Source: Actinomycetota bacterium (GTDB taxonomy: Bacteria > Actinomycetota > Humimicrobiia > Humimicrobiales > Humimicrobiaceae). From it: a DNA stretch of 12,483 bases. Both the position numbers and the translations under genes were made by a program. Each line of letters begins with the position of its first letter. Positions within the stretch are counted from its first letter, which is position 1. The notes below the pieces were generated by a model. It was not told the origin of the DNA. It did no database searches and saw only the letters and a list, made by a program, of their open reading frames with translations. Location of the stretch: assembly GCA_018400395.1 (NCBI GenBank), contig JAGYMN010000034.1:1-12483 (forward strand), in the 5' to 3' direction. Positions 1-6,523 of the stretch are shown here, piece by piece.

Positions 1-76
1 TCCACCAAAAAAATTTTTGATCATAATCTAAAAAAACCAGCTTTTTAATTTATTAAAATTATTTAAACGCCGGAGA

Positions 77-496
77 TCAGGAAGATTTTTTTGGCTGTCC
101 GTCTGCCATAGCTGCAAGGGTTATGGAATTAAGCATGTTTTTAAACTGTTCACTTGATTTTTTCCAGATATTTCTTACAGGACAATTGTTCGACCGGTAG
201 CATGTCTGGGGGCTTTCAACGCATTCTGTAAAAGCTAATGAACCTTCAACAGCCTCAAGTATATCTAATAATTTTATATTCTCAGGTGGTTTTGACAGGC
301 AGTACCCTCCGTGATAACCTCTTGTGGATTTTATAAGACCCGCAATTTTTAAGGGTATTATTAATTGACCGAGATATTTAAGTGAGATTTCCTGCGCCTT
401 ACTTATCTCTTTGAGAAGAACAGGACCCCCATCATAACGTATGGCCAGTTCAAGCATCAATCTTGTACTGTACCTTCCTCTTGTAGATAATTTCAT
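77..496 (-). CDS. Rrf2/IscR-family transcriptional regulator, probable Fe-S sensor
   Basis: This is a 139-residue winged-helix DNA-binding protein of the Rrf2 family, the usual length for the family. The N-terminus MKLSTRGRYSTRLMLELA is typical, and the wing segment STRGYHGGYCLSKPP (57-71) matches the conserved Rrf2 wing. A cysteine cluster follows at C92, C99 and C105 in the context ECVESPQTC then NNCPVRNIW. In IscR and relatives these three cysteines hold a [2Fe-2S] cluster that sets DNA-binding specificity, so an iron-sulfur or redox-sensing role is likely. The ATG is preceded by a GGGGA stretch about ten bases upstream. The gene is transcribed away from the rest of the window; any partner such as a cysteine desulfurase would lie beyond the left edge and cannot be seen. 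The family is certain. The target genes are unknown, and a cysteine-metabolism (CymR-like) role is less likely because of the cysteines. Confidence 0.93.
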   Translation of the reverse strand: MKLSTRGRYSTRLMLELAIRYDGGPVLLKEISKAQEISLKYLGQLIIPLKIAGLIKSTRGYHGGYCLSKPPENIKLLDILEAVEGSLAFTECVESPQTCYRSNNCPVRNIWKKSSEQFKNMLNSITLAAMADGQPKKSS

Positions 497-830
497 ATGT
501 TGTTTTCCCCAGAATACCCTCTGATCAATATTTCCAGTTTATCCTTATATAATTATTCCAGATGTACCGGTTATTGCTAGCATTTTAATAGAATTAGTAA
601 TTTTTGTAAAATCATTTTAGTTTATGATGCCGGGATAAATTTATGCTGCCGTGATCCAGTGCTTACATAAAGAGTAAATCTGTATACGGCAAAATCAATA
701 TTTGTTAAAATATTAGGATGTTATTATGGATAGTTGAATATATTGGGGCTTTTTATGGAAGCATTACAATTACGGTAGTCTGCAGGAAAACTGTTTTCGA
801 TATTGAAAAATTTTAAAGCTTACAGAGGAT
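497..830. other. Divergent intergenic region, Rrf2 gene / membrane protein gene
   Basis: This stretch of 334 bases holds no credible gene; the only ATG-started frames are a few codons long. It must carry the promoter of the Rrf2 gene (leftward) and probably that of the membrane protein gene (rightward). I could not pick a convincing -35/-10 pair for either. The one structured element is an imperfect direct repeat, listed separately. Confidence 0.5.
621..655. repeat. Imperfect 16-bp direct repeat, possible regulator site
   Basis: TTTATGATGCCGGGAT (621-636) recurs as TTTATGCTGCCGTGAT (640-655), with 14 of 16 bases identical and a 19-base offset. It is the only GC-containing motif in an AT-rich divergent spacer. 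A tandem operator for the adjacent Rrf2-type regulator or another factor is possible. This is inference; no known consensus was matched. Confidence 0.35.
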
Positions 831-1313
831 ATGATGTTTAGAACATGGGTTGATGTATTTTTAGGTGATATTGGTAGATATATTATTGATTTTATTGCAA
901 ATTACTATTATTTTATAATACCCCCCGTTATCATTTATGGAATATTTCTTACTATATCTTCATTTAATCTTAAAAGAATAGAGAGAGCTGTAAATAATAT
1001 GATAGTTAAACAGAGCAAAGACATAATGGAAAAGAGCAGGGGGATAAGTTATGTGAATCTTGTAGAAAAAATAGAAATTGACTGGGACCGCATAATAAAA
1101 GAAAAATCCTTCTTCCCGTATATCTCGCAGGAATCAGACCTATGGGTCTCCAGGGTGTCCAGGGAAAATGTAAGGGATTTAATAATGAATAATGATTCCA
1201 AGATAAGGCTTGTACTCGAAAGAAACTGCATATATATTATTGGCCAGCAGCCGGAGATAAGAAAAAATCTCTATATGGAGTTTATCCACAGGTTAACACG
1301 AAGAAAATATTAA
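831..1313 (+). CDS. Hypothetical single-pass membrane protein
   Basis: The 160-residue protein was not recognised. Residues about 17-45 form a hydrophobic segment rich in Ile, Tyr and Phe (IDFIANYYYFIIPPVIIYGIF), consistent with one transmembrane helix. A charged, largely alpha-helical domain of about 110 residues follows (ERAVNNMIVKQSKDIMEK, then DWDRIIKEK), ending in the basic tail HRLTRRKY. No catalytic motif or metal site is evident. The start is one of two adjacent ATGs (831 or 834) behind a GAGG at 825-828. Codon use resembles that of the neighbours. The stop is only four bases from the stop of the convergent EIIC gene, with no room for a terminator. It looks like a real gene because of its length, ribosome site and coherent topology. 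Confidence 0.7.
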   Translation: MMFRTWVDVFLGDIGRYIIDFIANYYYFIIPPVIIYGIFLTISSFNLKRIERAVNNMIVKQSKDIMEKSRGISYVNLVEKIEIDWDRIIKEKSFFPYISQESDLWVSRVSRENVRDLIMNNDSKIRLVLERNCIYIIGQQPEIRKNLYMEFIHRLTRRKY

Positions 1314-1317
1314 TATT

Positions 1318-2619
1318 CTATGAAAACAGGTTTACTATAGGTTTTATAATCTGAAGCAGAACCCAGAAAAAGATATTTGAACTTGCGCCCATGCTGGATA
1401 CGCCTGAATATCCCTCTACCAGCTCAAATTCATATTTTATAAGATAACTGGTAAAAAATTGGCTCATATCTGTTGTGATCCAGAGTAAAGGAGGTATTAT
1501 TATAACGGCAGATATAAAACTCCTGATTAGATCGCCCCGCGATACGGTTACAGCCCATACGACGAGGAAGGGAATGATCACCAGATCGGCACTGGGAAGC
1601 ACCCTGTTCCCGGGAAGAAGCGTAGATATATATATGGTAAGAGGGATTATGATAACCGAAAGGAATATTACGGAAGGGTGTCCGACAAGTACTATTGAAT
1701 CAAGCCCTATATAAATAGTCCTGCGGGTAATCCTTCTCCTTATAAGGCTTCTGAAATCATCTATTGCAGGAACCAGTCCCATCATCAGCAGATTTACGGC
1801 GCGCGGAAGAAGGATCATAATAAATGATAATCTGAGCCCGCTTGAAAGAGCATACAAAATATCTGTTCCTAAATTAAGGGTGATAGTTCTATATCTGGTA
1901 ATAAGGCCTATAATGAAACCGGCTAAAAAGCCAAAAATCATAGGTTCTGACAAAAGACCTAACCTGTAATGTATCTCACAATAGAAAAGGTGCAGCCTTT
2001 TTACAAAAGGTAACTTATTCATTACAGCATTTACCGCGTGTGAGATAGGAGCCCAGCATATTATGTGGGCCTGTGTATTGGAAATGCCCCTGATACCATA
2101 ATAAGACTCTATGTGGCTGGCATATATATCAGCGAGAGAAAATGTGATAGCTGCAACTATAATAGAAATAAGTACTGCTATCCACTGTACTTCTGTTATT
2201 GCGTATATTATCGCCCCGACAAGAAGAAAGCTCCAGTATCCCCAGAGATCTATATTAATAGTCCTTGTAAATCTGAAAAGCAGCATTATCAGATTAAGGC
2301 TTAAAACTCCCAGTATAATGTATAGCAATAGGGGCGAGTTCAAAAATAATATCCCGGTAAGTGTCCATCCTGTATCTATTATTTCATATTCCTTAAGAGA
2401 GTTTATCAAAATGGTATTGGTAAGAGGCTCAAAAAAATTTACAAACATAGTTATAAGGAGTGCAACGCCTGTCATGCCCAGGAAGATAAATAAGCAGTTT
2501 CTTAGGTTTTTAAAAATATTCCTGGTAGTAAATAAACCGATAATAAACAGCAGTGCCGGTATAATTATAACCGGTCCTAAATCGATCAGGTATTTAACAG
2601 CTCTGTAAGTAGCAGACAT
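1318..2619 (-). CDS. PTS transporter subunit EIIC, galactitol (Gat) family
   Basis: The 433-residue polytopic membrane protein is close in length to the GatC family (about 450). The N-terminus KYLIDLGPVIIIPALLF fits the Gat-type EIIC opening. The segment TIYIGLDSIVLVGHPSVIFL (301-320), followed by LPGNRVLPSADL (335-346), matches the conserved GIDP/GHP and PGN-xxLPFADL blocks of that family. About ten hydrophobic helices are visible. EIIC forms the membrane channel that carries a sugar or polyol while EIIB phosphorylates it. The gene begins 34 bases before the end of the EIIA gene, and an AGGA site lies about six bases before its ATG, so translational coupling is likely. No EIIB follows; the next gene is convergent. 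The substrate cannot be read from the sequence and need not be galactitol. Confidence 0.88.
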   Translation of the reverse strand: MSATYRAVKYLIDLGPVIIIPALLFIIGLFTTRNIFKNLRNCLFIFLGMTGVALLITMFVNFFEPLTNTILINSLKEYEIIDTGWTLTGILFLNSPLLLYIILGVLSLNLIMLLFRFTRTINIDLWGYWSFLLVGAIIYAITEVQWIAVLISIIVAAITFSLADIYASHIESYYGIRGISNTQAHIICWAPISHAVNAVMNKLPFVKRLHLFYCEIHYRLGLLSEPMIFGFLAGFIIGLITRYRTITLNLGTDILYALSSGLRLSFIMILLPRAVNLLMMGLVPAIDDFRSLIRRRITRRTIYIGLDSIVLVGHPSVIFLSVIIIPLTIYISTLLPGNRVLPSADLVIIPFLVVWAVTVSRGDLIRSFISAVIIIPPLLWITTDMSQFFTSYLIKYEFELVEGYSGVSSMGASSNIFFWVLLQIIKPIVNLFS

Positions 2620-3035
2620 AAATCCTGCCTGTCTTCTGTTTTATATATTCTCTGTAATATATCAGAATTTCTTATTTTGTTTAACAGATTGTGGTAAAAT
2701 TTTGCTTTATAATTTTTTATGAGCAGCAAAAATATTATATTGACCTGTATTATACTGCCCGGATTCCCCATTTTCTCAAAAGCCAGTGGAGTATCAACTA
2801 CTGCCAGGGCCAGTCCTTCTTTTATAATCATATCGGAGTCAGTATGCGGTATTGCAATTTTTATAGGTTCAGTGTCAAGTCCAGTGGGATATGACTTCTC
2901 TCTTGCTGCCAGAGATTTATAAAAGTCTTTTTTGACATAACCTCTTTCAAAAAGACTTTTATGGAAAAGCCTGAAAAGTTCCAGGTAGCTGCTGGTTTTA
3001 GGGTTAATAAAAATATTTTCCTTATCTACATGCAT
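2586..3035 (-). CDS. PTS EIIA component, fructose/mannitol-type fold
   Basis: The 149-residue cytoplasmic phosphocarrier matches the PTS EIIA type 2 domain. The diagnostic block REKSYPTGLDTEPIKIAIPHT (45-65) contains the expected phosphorylated histidine, H64, in IAIPHT. The N-terminal helix region with GYVKKDFYKSL precedes it, as in GatA and FruA-type proteins. EIIA takes phosphate from HPr and passes it to EIIB. Here the gene is first in a two-gene operon with the Gat-type EIIC, and the two overlap by 34 bases. The ATG at 3033-3035 has no clear Shine-Dalgarno site, which is odd for the first gene of an operon. A 10-base inverted repeat lies about 50 bases upstream. A purely regulatory PTS-Ntr role is possible but less likely beside an EIIC. 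Confidence 0.88.
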   Translation of the reverse strand: MHVDKENIFINPKTSSYLELFRLFHKSLFERGYVKKDFYKSLAAREKSYPTGLDTEPIKIAIPHTDSDMIIKEGLALAVVDTPLAFEKMGNPGSIIQVNIIFLLLIKNYKAKFYHNLLNKIRNSDILQRIYKTEDRQDLCLLLTELLNT

Positions 3036-3086
3036 ATATAAAATAGTTTATTGTAATTGTTCTGTCCAAATTTTTTTTACAAATTT

Positions 3087-3117
3087 TTTTTTGATAATAC
3101 ATTATACTATCAAAAAA
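3087..3117. promoter_or_regulatory. 10-bp inverted repeat over the putative PTS promoter
   Basis: TTTTTTGATA (3087-3096) and TATCAAAAAA (3108-3117) are perfect inverted arms separated by 11 bases. The minus-strand -10 candidate TATAAT (3101-3106) lies in the spacer, so a protein bound here would cover the promoter of the EIIA-EIIC operon. Part of each arm is a homopolymer run, which weakens the case. The operator role is inferred. Confidence 0.4.
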
Positions 3118-3273
3118 TGTTATAGAAAATTTAAATTAAATAACTGTGAAGATGTGGATAAGGTAAATACATTATAATATCCTATTGCATCTGGTTACAT
3201 GATATTTCAGATGAAGAAGGTTATTTGGATGATGACTATAATATCGTGAACTCCCGGATATATTGTATTATTC

Positions 3274-3301
3274 TTGAAAATAATTGGATTTACTGTATAC
3301 T
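3274..3301 (+). promoter_or_regulatory. Sigma70-type promoter for the SorC/dehydrogenase operon
   Basis: The -35 TTGAAA (3274-3279) and -10 TATACT (3296-3301) each match consensus at five of six positions, with a 16-base spacer. The expected start site near 3308 leaves a leader of about 53 bases before the TTG start at 3361. This is the best promoter match in the divergent spacer. Confidence 0.6.
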
Positions 3302-3325
3302 ACTATTGAGAATATGTTCATTAAT

Positions 3326-3339
3326 TGCACAATTGTTCA
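3326..3339. promoter_or_regulatory. Candidate SorC-family operator palindrome
   Basis: TGCACAATTGTTCA is a 14-base palindrome with one mismatched pair. A further TGTTCA half-site lies at 3315-3320, 19 bases before the TGTTCA of the palindrome (3334-3339). The element is just downstream of the expected start site of the promoter at 3274-3301 and upstream of the SorC-type gene, where autorepression would act. Binding by that regulator is inferred from position and symmetry. Confidence 0.5.
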
Positions 3340-3360
3340 TAATTATTTTAATTTGAGAAA

Positions 3361-4305
3361 TTGTTAAATATCGAAGAAAAAAAGTTTATTGCGAAAATAT
3401 CAAGGCTTTATTACATAGAAGGGCTGACGCAGCAGAATATTGCAGATAAGCTGAAGATATCCAGAACAAAGGTTTCAAGATATCTTACCAGGGCAAAAGA
3501 GACAGGAATAGTAGAGATAACAATTAAATATCCCCCTGAAGATTTTTCAAAAATGGAATACGAGATTGAAAAGAAATACCAGATAAGAGAATGCATAATA
3601 GTGGACACGCCTGGAGATGACGAAGAAATTATAAGATCCATGGGGGTAAGAGTAAATAGTTTGCTTGAAAGATTGCTCGATGACGGTAGCTATATAGGGA
3701 TTGGGTGGGGTTATTCGCTCAGGGAGTTATCAAAGCATATAAATATTGTTAATAAAAGTGATATAAAAGTAGTCCCAATGATAGGAGGACTGGGCAGGAC
3801 AGGCACAGGCATTCATACTAACTCAGTAGCAAAAAGAATTGCTGATAGGGTGGGAGGAACAAGTTATATGATTCATTCTCCTGCTGTAATGGACAGCAGT
3901 GAAGTAAAGCAGATGATGGAAAAAGACAGCAATGTAAGGGAAATAATGAATATGTCAAAAAAAATTGATACTGCTCTTATAGGATTAAGCGATCTGGGGA
4001 GTGAATCAACTCTCATAAAAACCGGTAGTTTCAGGCAAGAAGATTTTAGGTATCTTAGAAGCCTTGGAGTAGTGGGAGATGTAAACCTTGTATTCATCGA
4101 CAGGGAGGGAAGGTATGTGCCGAATGAAATAGATGAAAGGATTGTAAGGGTTCCTCTTGAGAGGCTCAAGAAAATAAAGAATGTAATAAGTATAGCATTT
4201 GGAAAAAGAAAACTTGAGGTACTTACTGCTGCCCTGAAGGGTCATATCATAAATATACTACTTACAGATAAGGATACGGCAAAATATATATTAGGAGTGG
4301 AATAA
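3361..4305 (+). CDS. SorC/DeoR-family sugar-responsive transcriptional regulator
   Basis: The 314-residue protein has the standard SorC architecture and length. The N-terminal helix-turn-helix is at about 11-46 (LTQQNIADKLKISRTKVSRY, 22-41). The C-terminal sugar-phosphate-binding domain shows IGIGWGYSL (112-120), VVPMIGGLG (137-145), HTNSVAKRIAD (152-162) and HSPAVMDSS (172-180). Such regulators are tetrameric and respond to phosphorylated sugars or glycolytic intermediates. The start is TTG: an in-frame TAA sits at 3349-3351 and no ATG occurs before residue 65. The ribosome site is weak (GAG only three bases away). The stop is one base from the ATG of E1 alpha, so the regulator is co-transcribed with the dehydrogenase. 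It also diverges from the PTS genes and may control both units. The effector is unknown. Confidence 0.92.
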   Translation: MLNIEEKKFIAKISRLYYIEGLTQQNIADKLKISRTKVSRYLTRAKETGIVEITIKYPPEDFSKMEYEIEKKYQIRECIIVDTPGDDEEIIRSMGVRVNSLLERLLDDGSYIGIGWGYSLRELSKHINIVNKSDIKVVPMIGGLGRTGTGIHTNSVAKRIADRVGGTSYMIHSPAVMDSSEVKQMMEKDSNVREIMNMSKKIDTALIGLSDLGSESTLIKTGSFRQEDFRYLRSLGVVGDVNLVFIDREGRYVPNEIDERIVRVPLERLKKIKNVISIAFGKRKLEVLTAALKGHIINILLTDKDTAKYILGVE

Positions 4306-4306
4306 T

Positions 4307-5341
4307 ATGGAATTGAAAAAACAAAAAAATAGAACGAAAAGGAAATTTGAAATCAATGGATATACAATAGAGGATAGGTTCCGGGGCCTTGATAGGGAGA
4401 CCAAGATCGAGATGCTCAGAAAAATGTTTCAAATCAGGCATTTTGAATTGCAGACAGAGCAATTTATAATCAGGGGAATGATACACGGCACCTGCCATCT
4501 TTATATCGGCGAAGAGGCTTCTGCTGTAGGGACTATATATGCAACAAAAAAAGATGATTATATAACCTCCAACCACAGGGGACACGGGCATTGCATTGCA
4601 AAAGGGGCCGATCTTAATCTGATGATGGCAGAACTGCTGGGTAAAAGTACGGGATACTGCAGGGGCAGGGGTGGTTCTATGCATATAGCCGATGTTGGGT
4701 CAGGAAACCTTGGAGCCAATGGTATTGTGGGAGGAAGCATGGGGATTGCCACAGGTGCAGGCCTTACGGCCAGGATGAAGAATAATAAAAAGATAGTGAT
4801 ATGCTTTTTTGGAGACGGTGCTGCAAACGAGGGAATATTCCACGAGTCAATTAACATGGCTTCTGTATGGCAGCTGCCGGTTATTTATTTATGCGAGAAC
4901 AATATTTATGGAATGTCAACTCCTATGCAGGAAGCATTTAATATAAAGAGAATATCTGACCGGAAGATATCTTATGGAATAGACGGGCTTACAATTGACG
5001 GAAATAACCTGGTGGAGGTTTACAATACAGTCTCACATTTTCAAAGGGAATGCCGCCGCGGGAGGGGGCCGGTACTTATAGAAGCTTTGACCTATAGATG
5101 GAAGGGGCACTCAAAAAGCGATGCCCAGGTTTACAGATCAAAAGAGGAGGTAAGCGAATGGATGAAGAGAGACCCTATAAAAATATACTCCGGAGAACTT
5201 ATTGAAAGGAAAATAATCACCCGGAAAGAGATTGAAGATATTGAGAATAGAGCCAGGGATGATATTAAAAAAGCGGCTGATTTTGCAAAGAGCAGTCCTT
5301 TCCCGGATCCTGAAACGATAGAGGAAGATGTTTATGCGTGA
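4307..5341 (+). CDS. acoA: Acetoin/pyruvate dehydrogenase-type E1 component, alpha subunit
   Basis: The 344-residue protein is the thiamine diphosphate (ThDP)-dependent E1 alpha subunit, which decarboxylates a 2-oxoacid or cleaves acetoin and passes the acyl group to lipoyl-E2. The ThDP/Mg motif runs from GDGAANEG (169-176) to CENNIYG (196-202), GDG to NN, as expected. SNHRGHGHCIAKGAD (88-102), GGSMHIAD (122-129) and GNLGANGIVGG (133-143) are conserved blocks, and YRWKGHSKSD (263-272) holds the phosphorylation-loop histidine H268. An AGGAG inside the end of the regulator gene precedes the ATG, so translation is probably coupled. The N-terminus carries a basic tail of about 13 residues. Sequence flavour is closest to acetoin dehydrogenase AcoA as I recall it, but pyruvate or another 2-oxoacid cannot be excluded; the symbol is tentative. 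Confidence 0.92.
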   Translation: MELKKQKNRTKRKFEINGYTIEDRFRGLDRETKIEMLRKMFQIRHFELQTEQFIIRGMIHGTCHLYIGEEASAVGTIYATKKDDYITSNHRGHGHCIAKGADLNLMMAELLGKSTGYCRGRGGSMHIADVGSGNLGANGIVGGSMGIATGAGLTARMKNNKKIVICFFGDGAANEGIFHESINMASVWQLPVIYLCENNIYGMSTPMQEAFNIKRISDRKISYGIDGLTIDGNNLVEVYNTVSHFQRECRRGRGPVLIEALTYRWKGHSKSDAQVYRSKEEVSEWMKRDPIKIYSGELIERKIITRKEIEDIENRARDDIKKAADFAKSSPFPDPETIEEDVYA

Positions 5342-5403
5342 GAATATCATATAATTTTTTATTTCAGATAATATTTAATCATTTAACGGAGTCTTGATTT
5401 AAT

Positions 5404-6405
5404 ATGGAAAATAAAAGACAGATAACTTATTTAGAAGCAATCAGGGAAGCAATGCAGCAGATGATGAGAAAAGATGAAAATATTTATTTGATAGGCGAAG
5501 ATATTGCAGAATATGGGGGCGCATTTGGTGTTACGGCAGGGATGGTTGATGAATTCGGCAAAGAAAGGATAAGGAATACACCCATATCTGAAGCAGCTCT
5601 GATAGGCATAGCATCAGGCAGCGCTATGACAGGTATGAGGCCTATTGCAGAGATTATGTTTTCAGACTTCATGACTATAGCAATGGACCAGATTGCAAAT
5701 CAGGCTGCCAAAGCAAGATATATGTTTGGAGGGAAGGCTTCCGTTCCGATGGTAATAAGGACTCCCGGCGGGGGTGGAACAGGAGCAGCCGGGCAGCATT
5801 CCCAGAGCCTTGAAGCACTGGTTGCCCATATCCCCGGACTTAAAGTGGTTATGCCTTCATGCCCCTATGATGCAAAAGGCCTGCTGGTGTCTGCTATAAA
5901 TGATGATAATCCTGTAATATTTATTGAACATAAACTGTTATATAAAAATAAAAGATATGTACAATATGTGCCTGAAGAGGTTTATGGGATAAGTCTGGGA
6001 AAAGGCGATATAAAGAGGAAGGGAAAAAATCTTACCATTGCTGCGACATCATTTATGGTTCAAAAAAGCCTTGAAGCTGCTGAAGAGATCAAGAATGAAA
6101 AGGGGATTGACTGTGAGATAATAGATATCAGGACTCTCAGGCCGCTTGACCTTGATATTATACTGACTTCTCTGGAAAAGACAGGAAAGCTTATGTGTGT
6201 TGAAGAAGCCCCTGTATTCGGCGGATTTATGGGTGAAGTAGCGGCGCAGGTTGCGGAATACGGGTTTGACCTTCTGGATTCTCCGATATTGAGGGTTGCA
6301 GGCAGGAATTGTCCGGTTCCCTACAGCCTTGTTCTTGAAAACGAGATGATACCGGGTGTTGAAAGAATAAAAGAAGGTATAGTAGATTTATTTGAAAAGA
6401 TATGA
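5404..6405 (+). CDS. acoB: Acetoin/pyruvate dehydrogenase-type E1 component, beta subunit
   Basis: The 333-residue transketolase-like beta subunit completes the E1 heterotetramer with the preceding gene. The N-terminus ITYLEAIREAMQQMM, then GEDIAEYGGAFGVTAG (31-46), is diagnostic. NTPISEAALIGIA (58-70) carries E63, the glutamate that activates ThDP. MFGGKASVPMVIRTPGG (107-123) precedes GAAGQHSQSLEA (127-138), with the active-site histidine H132. EIIDIRTLRPLD begins the C-terminal ferredoxin-like domain that shapes the cofactor site. A GGAG lies 12 bases before the ATG, slightly distant. The gap after E1 alpha is 62 bases with no terminator. The GAAGQHSQSLEA and PYDAKGLL blocks resemble AcoB, which supports but does not prove acetoin as the substrate. 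Confidence 0.93.
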   Translation: MENKRQITYLEAIREAMQQMMRKDENIYLIGEDIAEYGGAFGVTAGMVDEFGKERIRNTPISEAALIGIASGSAMTGMRPIAEIMFSDFMTIAMDQIANQAAKARYMFGGKASVPMVIRTPGGGGTGAAGQHSQSLEALVAHIPGLKVVMPSCPYDAKGLLVSAINDDNPVIFIEHKLLYKNKRYVQYVPEEVYGISLGKGDIKRKGKNLTIAATSFMVQKSLEAAEEIKNEKGIDCEIIDIRTLRPLDLDIILTSLEKTGKLMCVEEAPVFGGFMGEVAAQVAEYGFDLLDSPILRVAGRNCPVPYSLVLENEMIPGVERIKEGIVDLFEKI

Positions 6406-6455
6406 GATTTATATGTTAAAATATATGTAATGATACAACCTTTAAATTTTATTTA

Positions 6456-6485
6456 TTGAAAAGCAATGTGTTTAATGGTTATAAT
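6456..6485 (+). promoter_or_regulatory. Internal promoter upstream of E2
   Basis: TTGAAA (6456-6461) and a perfect TATAAT (6480-6485) are separated by 18 bases, in the 118-base gap between E1 beta and E2. A transcript starting near 6492 would have a leader of about 32 bases and the strong AGGGGGAG ribosome site at 6511-6518. It could supply extra E2 relative to E1. The assignment rests only on consensus match. Confidence 0.5.
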
Positions 6486-6523
6486 CTTAAATTATATAAA
6501 TACTTTATACAGGGGGAGATCTA

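Larger units (their letters stand above)
3036..3360. other. Divergent control region between PTS genes and sorC-type gene
   Basis: These 325 bases are strongly AT-rich and contain no credible gene; the longest ATG frame seen is 16 codons without a ribosome site. The left half should promote the leftward PTS operon: a TATAAT lies on the minus strand at 3101-3106 inside an inverted repeat, but its -35 is poor. The right half promotes the rightward regulator and dehydrogenase operon. Individual elements are listed separately. Confidence 0.6.

Noticed and set aside
43..58. Inverted repeat TTTTAAT-tt-ATTAAAA downstream of the Rrf2 gene as a terminator
   Set aside because: The stem is only A-T pairs and the T-run comes after a six-base GC-containing gap, so it does not look like a factor-independent terminator.
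2111..2608. Plus-strand frame (165 codons) opposite EIIC
   Set aside because: Antisense to a convincing PTS EIIC with family motifs; the frame has no motif and no ribosome site.
3202..3252. Small frame of 16 codons in the PTS/sorC spacer as a leader peptide
   Set aside because: No ribosome site and no attenuator-like structure or codon run nearby.
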